From Archegozetes longisetosus (Eukaryota; Arthropoda; Arachnida; Sarcoptiformes; Trhypochthoniidae), in contig JAEMBT020000005.1 in assembly GCA_018873245.2 (NCBI GenBank), forward strand, positions 2,368,001-2,432,000: 64,000 nt of DNA, written 5' to 3'. Under the pieces are notes generated by a model. The model saw nothing but the letters and a program-made list of their open reading frames with translations, did not search any database and was not told the DNA's origin. How positions within the stretch are numbered: the stretch's first letter is position 1; each line of letters begins with the position of its first letter. Positions 43,751 to 57,296 of the stretch are shown here, piece by piece. The translations under genes and the position numbers were made by a program.

Positions 43751-45012
43751 ATGTCAGCCACGCGATCGATTGTCGAAAGCGGCAAATCATTGATCAAGTC
43801 TGTGCCAAAGGATACATCAATACGATTAGTGCCCAAACGATTGCCTCCTTTACCAACGCCTAAGGATTTGCTCAGAATTTATAAACTTCGAGCTCGGAAA
43901 CAATTGTCCCAAAACTTTTTATTACAGAAGAATATTAACGAACGAATTGTTGTGTCTTCAGGTTGTCATGAAGTCTTTTAATTCATTTCTATTAATTGTT
44001 ACATAATTTTAGTCTTAATTGTTTAAAGTTTTGTTATTAAATCTAATGAAATCAATTTACTTTCAAGGCATAAAACCTGAAGGTTATGTCTTAGAAGTAG
44101 GTCCTGGACCAGGAAACATAACGCGACAGATATTAGAAAAAGGACCAAAAGAGTTGTATGTCATCGAAAAGGATAGAAGATTTTTGCCAATGCTTGAGGT
44201 ACTCATCTGTTCGCTCGTCGATTTTCTTTCATTTTAGTTTATCTCTTAATAACTAAATTTTAATTTTTAAATCAATCCAGATGTTGGCTGATGCCGCACT
44301 TCCTGGACAAATGAAGATAATAATCGGTGATGTCATGGACTACAGTTTTGAGAATCTGTTTCCAGCAGAACTGAAGAGGGAATGGAATGATAGTCCGCCA
44401 CCAATTCATATAATCGGCAATTTGCCGTTCAATGTGTCGACACCACTAATAATCCGTTGGTTAAGACACATGTCCAACAGAACGGGTCTTTTTTCTTACG
44501 GACGAATACCTCTGACGCTAACATTTCAATACGAAGTCGCGGAAAGAATAGTAGCACCGGTTTTGTCGATTCAAAGAAGTAGACTTTCAATAATGTGTCA
44601 GCATTTGTGTCGAGTGGAGCGTAGATTTAATATAAATGGAAGTGCTTTCGTTCCTCCGCCAAAAGTGGACGTCGCTGTTGTCAAATTCACTCCTTTAGTA
44701 GAGCCTAGAATTAACTTACCCTTTGATGTGGTTGAAAAATTTAATAGACATTTATTTCATTATAGAAATAAGTATATTAGGAAAAGTATTGCCACTCTCT
44801 TTCCTAAAGATATGCAATATTTAGTTAAAGAACTTTTTGATAGAGTAGATATCGATCCTGAACTCAGGCCAACTATGCTCTCTGTTGAAGAAATCGGTCT
44901 AATGTGTAGTATTTATCATCAAATGTGTGAAGATAATATGGGTTTATTTCAATATAATTATAGGGCAAAAACTAAGTTACCTAAAATTACATCCGATATG
45001 CTTAAAGATTAA
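43751..45012 (+). CDS. TFB1M: mitochondrial 12S rRNA dimethyladenosine transferase 1
   Basis: Exons 43751-43961, 44068-44198 and 44281-45012; 357 residues, all joins in phase. KsgA/Dim1-type methyltransferase: KQLSQNFLL near the N-terminus, the S-adenosylmethionine loop [15 protein letters not shown] in exon 2, the catalytic motif [18 protein letters not shown] and the C-terminal [17 protein letters not shown]. The overall length and the [21 protein letters not shown] and ELRPTMLS blocks match animal TFB1M rather than TFB2M. It dimethylates two adjacent adenines in the small mitochondrial rRNA stem-loop, needed for mitoribosome assembly. The basic N-terminal ~25 residues suit a mitochondrial presequence. 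The start is the first ATG and sits after upstream in-frame stops. Confidence 0.96.
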
Positions 45013-48000
45013 AAATTCTAACCTTATTTCACTTTTCTTTTATTTAACTGAATTTCTTCAATTTTTCGTCTCGTTCAAGTTATTCTCATCTTTCGGTTTG
45101 TAATCATCAGTTATTGGAAATTATTTTTCCCAATCAATTATTTTCTCAACACTAACTCGAATAAGACTGAAATGAATAATCTTGAGACGAATTCTAATAG
45201 ATTGGTGAACTTGGAGCAGAAGTCAGCTTTGATTTATACTTGAGTGTTTACGCATTTAGTATAGCAAACACTATAGTTAATAATTTAGTGGCAATACGAG
45301 CAAATTGATTATCATTCTATCGATTGAACAGTGAGTTGATACAAATGAAATAAGTTTGGAAATAAAATACTTTCTATATTTCGAGTGCTGTTTCAATAGT
45401 TTATATTCTTGGAGATATCTTTTTCATTAAGCAATATATTATTTACTTTGACTCTAAAATAATCAAGGTTCATATATCTTCTAAAAGCTATTTTGAGAAC
45501 ATGGACCAAATATCTGTTGAAATTTTGAATAGGATATTTGTTAAAAATTTATTAAAAGATACTATAATTCTGTAATACTCTTAGGACTTGTTTTCATTTA
45601 TTTTCTCGAAAATTTCAAATCAAAAAGTAATCTCTACTGAAACGATTAATTTCCTTATCATCAATTTTGATAACAAACAAGAATAGAGTTCAAAACTCAA
45701 TAGTTTGATTTGAATGATGAAAAATAAAGATTTTATGAATACGAAAATTTGTCTGCTCATGATTAAATCTGACTCCAGTCTTGGCAACTCGTCGATGCTA
45801 TGAAATGTTGCCAAAATCCCAATATGCAAAAACATTGTCTTCAATTATAGAGTTGAATTAGGAAATTTGTCAAGTTAAATTTCTAGTTTTCAATGTGAAT
45901 GTGCCAAAATTGGAGTATTGATAAAACTATAGGCGCACTCAAATCTACTGACAAGTTTGTAGTTTTGCTAGAACTGGGATTCCCATAATCCTTACTATTT
46001 AACATTACAAACCTGATAGAAGCAGTCAATCCTCTGAAAACCAACTGATAAAATTCAAGTTTACCCTTAGCCAAAATTGCCGGTAACCAAAATCGGGGAC
46101 AGGCTGTATTATTTTGACGCATAAATGTTTGAATAAAGCATTAAAAGAAATACTGGAGTACTTATAAATTTATTTTAAATAAAATTATTTGCTTATTGTT
46201 GAGTAGTAAATAATGATGATAGTGTTTGCTCAATTATCATTGAATTAACCTGCATCAAGTCCCTTAACATATTTGTTAAGCTCATATTAATAGAGGATAT
46301 CCACAAATTTTGATTGATATTCTCATTTAGTTTGGTCACACATATACTTCATATATTAGATATGGTTGTCTTGATATATGAAACTCGATCCGAAAAATGT
46401 ACGGGTATAGAAGACCAAATACAAATATATTCAAAGTCATGGCTGAAAACAATGTAATTGAACGTCTAATGAGACATTACAAAGTCGATGTCTATTAAAC
46501 TTTTACGCATACTTTAGATAATAGATTTCTTAACTTGAACTTTTTATGTACACCGTTTAGTTGTTCTATACTCTACATCTTTGAGATAATGTTTCGTATC
46601 CATTCTTTGTCTTCTATGCACTACAGAAGATTAAGAGACATCCAATCTCTAGTAGCAAATCCATTATATTCATCATGAAACTTAATATTCACTCATCTAA
46701 TGTTGCTTTCAAGTGAATATAACATGATAGAAAAAGCGTATGATTAAAATAGATGAGTTTTTAAGCGATTCAACTCATTACTGCTAAAATTATAGAATTC
46801 ATTTAAAAGTTAATACCTATGAGTGCTTCAATTAAATATCAATTATAAAACTACATAATTATTTCTCTTAATACTCAATCTAATAACAACATTTTCTCAT
46901 ATCTCTCAAAAATCCAATCCAACAAAAATTGTTGTAAACAAAGATAACGAATATGTCGAGGACTTACTCAGAGTCGGATTAAGAAACTTCAATTTCTTAG
47001 CCATGTTTTGTCTTTTTGTTGTTTGGTTATTTCGTGTTGATGTCATTTGTTTTAAACATAATTGAAAAATTGTAAGCGATTCATTGAAAAAGTCAAGTAA
47101 AATAATTGTTTAATTATTCAAATCAATTGAATATAATATTACTAATGCAAATAATTAAATAGAAAACAAATATACGTATGATATAATGTCAAATCCAGTC
47201 AGCTTCAGTACTCTTAGTAGACGACTAATTCCAATATCTAATATCAATGTCTAATGCTCTCAATGTATAGGTCTAATGCCAGAAGGTTTCATTTTTTTCT
47301 TAGAAATTCTTAATTAATTGATAGTCGAAAGAGATTAGGAACTGTTTTTCTAGAGAAATCAAAGTGAAAAAAATAAAATTCTAACAAAACTCACGATGCA
47401 ACTGTAGTGCAATATTTTTACTATAGGACAGATTCTAAACCAGACTTATGAGAGAATTGAAATTTTTAAAAAAACTTTTCTCTAAAACTTTTACGATTGT
47501 TACGTAATTCTTTAATTTATTGATCTATTTTTTATAACTACACTAATTTGCCGAGTGAGCGTTTGATTAATTATTGAAAATAAGTTCAGTTTGAAACAAT
47601 CTGATCATATTTTATTCATTTGCTGAAAATAAGAATAACTTCATTAGTTATTAACTGATTCATACAAATGGATGTTTATTTCATAAAGTCTAACAAAATG
47701 GTTTTTATGTTTAATCAATTGTTTATTATGTTCATTATCTAAGATAATTTATTAATAGTTCGGCTTTAATTACCGATTCCATTAGGAATTTATTTAAAAA
47801 ATGGCAATATTCATAACGATAGGATTTGGTGATTAAATTTGATTGAAATTATATTTTGACATAATGTTTGGTCGTTTACTGTTGAGGCATGCTTCAGGCT
47901 CGCTCATAGACAATAAAAGTGCGGAAAATGTGCTGCTATACCAGTCACAATGATTAATGAGTTAATTCAGTAATAGTGGATTACGCTAGGCCTGAAAGGC

Positions 48001-50805
48001 CCTGCAGATCAGAATGCTCAAACTTTGATTCTAGATATAAAGCCCCAAAGGCTCTGCCTAAGCTTTTCATTGTTTTACTCTTAGTTTAACTCATCATTAT
48101 TTACATTCCTCTATTTATTTTAATAATTTAAAGCTTTATGAGAGACTAAAACGCATAATTTCAGTGTGTCTTCGGCATCAAATGTCCCTTTAATAGTATA
48201 ATAAAATGAAATGACCCAGCTATTAAATAAAATTTCAAAGCTTTAGGTGGAATAAATAGCATTAATAATTGTTTGATATTTTGATCTATAGTAGAGCTGA
48301 CCAAATAGTTTCGATCGTCTCATCATTTCCTTTCCGGAATCTAATTCTTCTTCAACCTTCTTCTCCTTTTACCATTTCTTTCTAACACTCGCCGGTCTTC
48401 TTGGTTTCTCCTTTTTGCCACAAACCTATTGATTATCTCTGATGAATCTGATGTAAAAGTATTTGCTTAAAAGATATCCTAATTATTAAACCTTAGAGCA
48501 ATTACCATAAGAATGGCTGGTCTTAGAATTAACGTAATTTATAGTTTTATTATATTATCTTATAAGATATACTTATGAGATATTCTTGTAAGTTATTCTT
48601 ATAAGATCTCATTAGTTCAAAGAGATTAGCGATTTAGTTAACGAATATTTTAAGTCTTCATCAGTTTGATCCAATACTTAAATAATATTTTTCAACAGTA
48701 TTTTCTGAGCTCTATTATCATTGTATATATGCTGAACACAATGATGTCAACATTTTCTGCATTCTTTTAGAATTTAAATTTAATTTTTCAAAAAGTCCTG
48801 ATTACAAACAATTTGAAGAGCGGGGAATGAAAGATTATCTTGTTGAGATCAATTGAAAATAAGGGAAAGCATAAGAAAATGTTGTTTGTTTTTAAAATTT
48901 AATTTAATGTAATTGGATGGCTTTATCGGATCATTCAGGATGTGATCGGCTGTTGTACTCTAATGTATAGCTAGACTGTGGATATATATATCAAATTATA
49001 TTCCTTCCTTTCAGTTTCATACTTCTCTTTCAACTAAACACAATTCTCCATAATATCGATTTGAACAAATTTCTCCTTCTAAACTAAATGTTCATTTTAT
49101 GTCGTCTTCTATTCTCACTAACTCTTACTAATTGTTTTATGACTGTTTTCCAAGTCAAATAAATTATTGGCTGCTATCTGCAAATTGAAATATTCAGATT
49201 TAAATTTAAATCAAATAATTAGTTTTATTAGAGTTGATGCTACAATAGTTAGTACTCGAAAGTTAAAGTTTATTCAATTATGATAGCATTGCATGTTTGA
49301 ATAAATTGATTCATCAGAAATGAATAGACAGCTAAGAGAGATTAAATTACTCAAAATGAAAAATACAAACTCGCAACCTTTCTAATTGCAACTAAAAGCT
49401 AAGTTTCTAACCTAATTTTATGCCTACTACCAGTTAAACAGGTATGGCAAACATTTAAATTAGAAATTCTCACTCATTTTCAGTATTTCAAACTGAGTCT
49501 GACCTTTAAATATGAAAATTTGTCAAAACAGTTGCCTATTAGTATATGAATCCGAATGTGATCCTTAAATATGAAAATTCATGAAATCAGTTGTCGATTA
49601 GTTTTAGTTGATCGTGAAACAAACAAATGGATGAAATATATGTTTTAGGGAACTAAACAACTAGTTGTGTTCAGACGCAATATCTTTAGCAAAGTGAGCA
49701 GAGCAAAAGAATCCATCATTAAAATATGAATCTAAGAGCTAAAGGCGTTGCAGTTTCTCTGGCAATATTCACTCAATTTATTCCTAACCTGAATATGTCT
49801 GTCGTTGATAAAAAATATATTATATTTGTTTCTAAGCTTTAACTTATATTTAAGACTTGAGTAGCCCAAAATCTCACTCTTTTCTTTCCAATCATTTTCA
49901 ATTGTTCTTTGTCTTTAATATTCTTCTTCAGATTTAATCTTTAACTTACAATAACTTTAACTCTCTATCAAACTTATGCTTTCATATCTCAAATCTAAAT
50001 CGTAATATTCCGCAACTTTCTGACTAACTCTAAATAAAGAATAACTAATCCTAGAAGATTGAATTGTATTTTTGAAGTGGTGGAGTTGAATATGATCAAA
50101 GTGAGTGAAAAATTGTTTTTGAAAAGTCCGAAAGTTTTGAATACGATCATATAAAGGAAAATTAGTTTTCTATAAAACTATCAAATTATACTACGCATAC
50201 TTAAACCAACAAATTAATTTTTTTCATAAACTCGACGACTAAAATCAGTCCTAAATTCGTCAGTCATGTTGAAGAGTACGCTCGAGCGGTTTTCAATCTT
50301 TTCAGTGAATTTATTGCGGTTTACTATTTATTTAAAGTTTATTTAACTCCAGTTATAAGCTACCTAAACAATGATTAATTTGATACTGAATTAAAATCAT
50401 TTTTATGGATCATTAAACGAGAAGTAATTGAACCGTTTATTTAATCGGTTAATAATCAGGATGAAGTAGATTATGAGAGGTGAGATCGTATTTTTAGGCC
50501 ATAAGCTCAATTTATAGACACATTTAACTTAATGCTAATACATTGAGTTTGTAATTCATTTGAATAATTTTTATGTTGAAAACACTATTCTTCTGACACC
50601 GGTTATAATGAATTTTTGATTGAAAATAACATTTTTATTAAATTAAGAGATGAATAGATTTTATTCAACTATATCACAAAAGGTTATAACAGTATGTCAT
50701 AAAAACTAATGCGACAAAAGTAATAATAATTATAATTAAGTATAGTTAGAATGCAGTCATTTATGAGATGAACTAAATTATAGTTTTAGTTGTATTGCAG
50801 TTGTT

Positions 50806-50892
50806 TGCATGAATGGGATGATTCGTACCGACTCAAAGTAGTAAATCTTTCTAACCTATCAATGAATCGGTACAAATCATTACAACACATGC
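50806..50892. repeat. imperfect hairpin, 27-bp arms
   Basis: GCATGAATGGGATGATTCGTACCGA at 50806-50830 pairs imperfectly with 50865-50892 (…CGGTACAAATCATTACAACACATGC), with a loop of about 35 nt. It could be a remnant of an inverted-repeat element or a transcribed stem-loop. Confidence 0.5.
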
Positions 50893-51734
50893 TTTCCAAT
50901 ACATTTTTACTGTTTATTTAACGCGATTTTATATTAGGAAATTCGCCCAATGCTTCGTATCGTCATTATTACAATTTTCACTCGATTGCAAACATTGCGA
51001 TAGGAGTAGAAGAGAAAAAAAAGATTTAGTTATAATGCCGGGCATTTATGTGATAGCATATGCAACCATTAAGAGTGTTGACCATTGCTATAAAGTAGAC
51101 GAGCGCAGAATTTTAACAGCCAAACACTAGTGCCAAGCCTAACATCTAAGTGCTATTCGGCTCAACTTCAGATTGAACAATAAATGCAACAAGTCGTACA
51201 TTAACTTTCAGAATCCTTTTTATTAACAAAAAGCAAATCAAACAAATCTACAGCCAAACCCATAACCATTTTTAACCAGTTCTTAGCCACTTCTTAATCA
51301 GCTCTTAACCAATTTCTAGCCAATTGTTTAATCAAAGCTTTCTTTTTGTTTTCAAGTTAAATAATAATGCTTTCACTTAATTTTCTGTCTTTTCATCAAG
51401 CATTAAGATAAATAAATTTGATATAATTTGCCTGTAAGTGAGGGAAAGCGAAGAAGAATTTGATGAGAAGTAGTGAAGAATTCAAAAATATGGTAATCTG
51501 TTTATAGAGAATGCGAATCAAGTGAAAAGAGCCCGGAAAAATGAACTTACCTTTGGCAATAAATTTGATTTCCTTCTATCTAACCATACATTCATACATT
51601 GCAACTTAATTTATTGATTCATAGCTTCGCTCAGTTTGATGGCATCCGAATACACACTCACTGAACAGCACTGGTATGAAAACTCTGTCAAGCTGTTCGT
51701 CACTGTTCTGTAGCAACATTTAGAACATACATAG

Positions 51735-51858
51735 TATAGTGACTACTGTAGTTAGAGTAGTGTATAGTTTGAGTAGTGTGTAGTTTTCAGTAGTACGTAG
51801 TATTGAGTAGTGAGTAGTTTTCACTATTCTGTAGTTTTGACTACTGTGTAGTTTTCAA
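51735..51858. repeat. imperfect tandem repeat with GTAGTTTTCA core
   Basis: About seven copies of a 14-18 bp unit around GTGTAGTTTT-GAGTA, partly inverted in sense (ACTACTGTGTAG). Confidence 0.6.
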
Positions 51859-52142
51859 AACGCGGTTAACACACGAGTAATAATAGTCGATTGCGAACAT
51901 ATATAGTTAAGCGGTAGTGGCATAGCGCGTGCATGTCTGAGGTGCGCAACAATCAATATTATTTAGTGATTTATTGCTGGTGAATATGGGCGCGGGTGTT
52001 AATAGTATGGACTACCTGTATGTTGTCATGGTTTTGGCGCATGCAATGCTGGTATCAGGTGTAAATCAGCAAAGTCACTGATAAAGCAATCAACAATATT
52101 ACAATCAATATTGAATGCTCTTTTCAAGCAATCCTATTTTTT

Positions 52143-52145
<3 letters not shown>

Positions 52146-52211
<66 letters not shown>
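52146..52211. repeat. (CT)n microsatellite, about 33 units
   Basis: Uninterrupted CT dinucleotide run of about 65 bases. The 65-codon Ser/Leu frame through it is an artefact. Confidence 0.98.
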
Positions 52212-52212
<1 letters not shown>

Positions 52213-52540
52213 AAAATCTAAACGCTTTCGTGATTATCCTAATTCTACCATAAAACACATTAACTGCATCACTGAACAAATCTCGCAGTCTATGACTAAA
52301 CAGAAGGTTTAACATTAGGGAAATAATAGAAATATGTGGCTTTTAATATCGTATAATTACCATGAGCACAAAAGAGACACAATCACACATTTTAGTGATG
52401 CCACAATTGCTGTAAATTAACATAAGTGGATCTTTATGGCAAATCCGAATGAAACAATGCAAATAACCAGAAGCTTTACCAGAACGTTACAGAAGAAGCT
52501 CTACAACGATAGAAATGACACAATTTCAATCAACTCATAC

Positions 52541-52730
52541 CAGTGGCCAAATAATTTATAGTGAGGCGTACACCACATTCATTTTGATCAAATATATTTT
52601 CCAATTTAAACTTACTCGGTCATAGCTTTAAGTTTGAGTTATAATTTATTTTTCTACTTTATTGCAATCATTAGAACGAACTGAGAAAACGTCACACTCA
52701 AAATATACAACGTTTTACGTGAAGTTAGCC
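52541..52730 (+). repeat. dispersed repeat copy 2 (Tc1-like end?)
   Basis: Counterpart of 12820-13005, starting CAGTGGCCAAATAATTT. The two copies are clearly homologous but diverged with small indels, so the insertions are old. No transposase frame is attached. Confidence 0.65.
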
Positions 52731-53384
52731 TTAGATTTGAATGAAGGGTCCAAGTACTAGAAGGCTCTTACTGGTTTCGCCGCTGTTTCATGCGCCACTG
52801 AATAAAACGGGGCTCTAATAGATGTAATTATTATTATATCTTTAATCTAATTAATAAAAATGAACATAATTGAATGAAACCACAGCTTCTATATTGAACT
52901 GCAGTTTGTTTGTTAATAAAAGTTAAATTTTTCTTATCAGAACAGAAAGCAAGAATAAATAATGGATTAATAAATATTCATTGAATATTCTTTATCCGTG
53001 CACCAGTGATACCCAAAAGAATGTTGAGTAGCATTTTGGCATGGAATACTATTATTGTTAAGGAATATGTGATGCATGTTCAAATGCCAATCAGCCAGAA
53101 TATGCAATGGCAAAATAGGGAACAAAACCAAAATATGCTCTGGCAAATAGGGAGCAAAACTTCCAGTATCAAACCATGAACATGTCGGCTACACCAACAC
53201 ACACTTATTATGCAATGGCACGCACTACGGCAAAGAGAAATATCAATATATCATAATCACATCGCACGAGCATGAAATAACTAATACAACTGCACACATA
53301 TAACACAACAATACACACCAACAAACATGTCATAACATACATAGAAATTTGCTAACTTTCTGCACATGCACCTCAATCAATAGC

Positions 53385-53425
53385 GTTCCACATGAATATT
53401 CCACATGATACTCCACATGAATATT
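53385..53425. repeat. TTCCACATGAATA-type tandem repeat
   Basis: Three copies of a 12-15 bp unit TCCACATGA(ATA). Confidence 0.7.
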
Positions 53426-53524
53426 ACTATTTCAATTAATTCATTTGCACACAATAGCAGTTAGCGAAAGTTTAACAAATCTGTGCAATGATACAGCAAA
53501 ACAAGTTCTAAATTATTCTGCCAA

Positions 53525-53624
53525 ACAATTGAATTACACCAGTATTTCACAAGGATTGTATGATACAACAGCAGTTCAACTACATCAGTATTTCACAAAC
53601 ATTGTACGATATAACAGCAGTCAA
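53525..53624. repeat. tandem duplication, about 48-51 bp unit
   Basis: Two copies share CAGTATTTCACAA, ATTGTA and AACAGCAGT. They explain the internal repeat in the 86-codon frame over this region, which I do not regard as a gene. Confidence 0.7.
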
Positions 53625-55202
53625 CTTGACTACAAACACAATCAAGTCTTTATAAAATACGGATATTATTGCGAGGAGTCTACCAGCAAAATTCTCTACA
53701 GTTAATATCTGCAGGCGTCCACTTCAACATTAATAAAGGATAACACATTTCAAAGCTAGATATTATTACTGATGTTTATGAGCAAATCAAAAACGTTAGT
53801 TCATTGCCAGCTCTATTCTCTACAAGTCAATTATATAGACCAACGGTCCTCTTAGTCCTAAACATCGCGGACTTCGAAATACTTCAACCTTCTCAAAAAA
53901 CTTTCTGTTTATTTATATAGTAAACCATTTTCACATCCTATTCAATCTTTGTTTTTGCAATCATTTGCACAACTTTCACACCTCTCGCTCGAATCTCTTA
54001 TTCCTTAATCTGTTATTAATAAATAAACAGATTATAAAAAGGGTTAAACAGCTATTTAGAGGTAAGAAGGGGTCAGTTGCTCGGGCCGCCGGCTGTGAAG
54101 CAACGACATAGAGAGAGGAACTGAGTCTGTAGTTGAAGCACATGAAATGCTTTGAAATTCGGTGATGCATCAAATACATTACATTTGACAGAAGTTTGCG
54201 TTCATTGCGTAAAAACGCAACACAATAACTTCTTGTACGCACATGACTAGTTATATTCGGGAGAAAAAGAATAATATGCCATAACATCGCTATACGGCTC
54301 TTTTAGTAATACCGTAACAGCAGTTTTAGTTCAGTAGTTCCTCCCTTTCGAAGAATGATATGTGAATAATATCATGCAATAATGGGGTGGAGTACATGTG
54401 ACAAAAGAATATGACACTTAAACGTAAGCCACTGCATGCAACAATGATCAGATCTATCGCCAAACCAGTCCCTGTCATCATATCATCAAGAGTATTCTCC
54501 AAACGTCTAATACTTAATCATCTCCCTAAGCAACTTCTAACGATTATTCTACTAATCATCCATTTGTTGCCAAATTTCATTTCTAATTCACTTTTATTAC
54601 TATATTTAATATCAAATAAGTTTGCTAATATCTCAAGATATGCTCTGATGACAAGTATGCTACTACAGCGAACACTTCTGGTTGCCATGAACGATTGTTA
54701 AGTTTTTGAGTCTAGTCATCTTGGTTGCTACGAACGACTATTAAGTTTTCGAGTGTACTCGTTGAATAGTTATACTTATATGTAAATAAACTTTAGGCAG
54801 CTACGAGTTTAAGAATACCATTAGAGCTTACAGTTTGAACTAATAGTATTTGTGTTAAAAGCAATCTTAAAATGACGAGAAATGTAATAAATAAACAACT
54901 AGTTTCAAACTGGAAAACATTAATTCAATCAAAGGGATCACTAATTGAATTAGTAACTAATTCGATTCGATTTGTTAGCATGCATGTAAAATGCAGTAGC
55001 GTTTCCACTGGTCTTCTCTACTACTTTCTAATACAATACTATCGAAACGGAAGTCTAATACTCAACACCAGTGGTACGCCTTCTCTGTCGCTATAGTATT
55101 AGTTACGATAATAGTAACAACTTGATTGACAGTCTGTCTGATCGTAGATTCTTCTAACGCCAAACATCTCAAGTTGTTAACCAATCGAACAATCATTTTC
55201 TA

Positions 55203-55258
55203 AAAAACCGATTTCTACCCAAATAAGATTAAAAACCGATTTCTATCCAAATAAGATT
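55203..55258. repeat. 28-bp perfect-like tandem duplication
   Basis: Two copies of AAAAACCGATTTCTA(C/T)CCAA… differing at one base, so recent. Confidence 0.9.
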
Positions 55259-57264
55259 AAACCAGTTTTGAGCACAACTTTTCCACTGTAAACATTGGAA
55301 ATATTGCGTAAACATATAGAAGTTTGCTGTCCAGGTTATCTCTTCTAAAAGTATTAAATTATCAAAAGCTAATCGCGAGAGTGAAGATAGGAAAGAAGAG
55401 CATGTAGTAGAAGTAGTATTTTAAAATCAATACTCCATAAATTATAAATAGTCAATATGAGATTAAATTCTACTGCACTATCTAACAGAATGTTGTGAAC
55501 GTTTATGAGATTTTGATTCTCTAACATCATACAAGTATATATAACTCACTGTGTATTTATGCCTTTATTCAATTGGTTTAAATCGATCAATATTCGGAAT
55601 AAAATACTCTGAATAATGCCGCACAGCTCATCAATACTGTATTATATTGTCGCTATTCTATTCTTACTAATAAATACAAGACAGACTCAACTATAACTCA
55701 CTCTCACCTCTGCATATATGTCTTTTACATCGCACTTCTTATATAGATTTCTTTCTAATCAACTGAAAATTGATCTCAGTTTTAACCAGGGAAGGTCTAG
55801 AAATTTGAAAGTCAACATTGATTTGATATAAGGTTTTCTGGTTGTGTGCGATAAACTAATTATAACTGAAATACTAGTATTAATAAAACTGACATGTTAA
55901 CAGGTTTTTCTAAATAATATAAAATAGAAAATTATTTTTAACTCAACTGGGAATCAAATCTGAATATAATTAAGGATTTTCAATTGAAAATGTTAGATTT
56001 CAATCTGCAACTGTTAGTAACTAAATTTAAAAAAATATTTACAATCTTTCCGCAAACATTACGTTGAACATTGCACTGAATTTGGCAAAACTTTTCAGTT
56101 TAATCTATTATCAAGCTTAATGTGAACAGAAATGAATGCAATTTAAACTCTGAACAACATATAACTGGTTGGTTTGCTTCTAAACGTTCAAATAGCGTTA
56201 GTATTGCGCTATAGATGCAGTCTCATAACAACCAAATCTCTATTGTACCAAAATAGTGATAACAATAGTTATGGTCCATTTATTATTTTGGTAATCTTTT
56301 GCCTGTATGATTAGTGTGTGATATGTCTCATATATACGAATTATGAGAGTTACTAAACACCAAAATATATTGCAAAATACATCCCATGTTTTGCCTTTGA
56401 TTAATTTAGCGCTTTAACTTATTATTACGAACTAGATATGTCTTTTAATATAACGCTTAAATTTGTTGTTACGGACTAGAGATATGCTTTAATTGTCAAA
56501 CTATCCAAATTGAGTACTCATAAAACCAAATTGGTTTCTGTTGAGTAGGCGTTCAAATACTCCACTTTATGCTATTGATCAATAGTTTGCTATCAGAAAT
56601 GCATTAATGCTAGTTTAAGAAAAATAACTCAAGCTTTACCTATCCTTCAAGCTTTCAATGTTTTGGTTTAGCTGAGAATCACATCGAATGCTATAGCGAA
56701 GTGCCAGCACTTTAGTGCAGAACCTACACTTTCAAAACTTTTAAACAGCTCTAGTCTACTAATTCTCTTGAGCAATGAGAATAAAAATATGAGCTCAACT
56801 GTCGAGAGACTTGCCAGCAAGATGAAAACCTAACTTTCTACCAATACCATCAACAGCTATGACTCTTCAATATAATCAACAAAATGCTTCTCAAGAAATG
56901 ACTTGGCGTACTTCGTATTAAACTTCATATACCTTAAGAACTGATGGTATTTTCGAAGAACAAAGTCATAATGGAAGAGATCGTGGAGAATATGTTCTCG
57001 ATTGGCACACACTCTCCCGGATTGAACTCTCGATCGCTGGCAAGTGCTAAACAAATATGATCGCTTTCAGTCAAATTCATCTTAAGAGTCTTTTGTATTA
57101 ATCTGTTTATAAAAGAGATTTAAAAATAATGCAACTCAGATGCAACTCAGTCTTGTTATGCAATGCCGCCAAACATTCAGATAACTCATACATCAATTTT
57201 AAAGTTAGAACTAAATAAACCATTTTTGCCAGCCATTCATCAAATTAGGCTCTTTTAATAAATT

Positions 57265-57266
<2 letters not shown>

Positions 57267-57296
<30 letters not shown>
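57267..57296. repeat. (AAT)n microsatellite
   Basis: About ten AAT/ATA units in a row. Confidence 0.95.

Noticed and set aside
45620..46122. Two neighbouring minus-strand frames (79 and 74 codons)
   Set aside because: No motif, separated by stops, hydrophobic composition typical of AT-rich chance frames.
52115..52312. 65-codon Ser-Leu frame
   Set aside because: Direct translation of the (CT)n microsatellite.
56857..57070. Two overlapping minus-strand frames (MNLTESDHICLALASDREF and FLEKHFVDYIEES)
   Set aside because: Neither has a family match nor splice sites that would join them; both are equally open, so coding potential is undecided.
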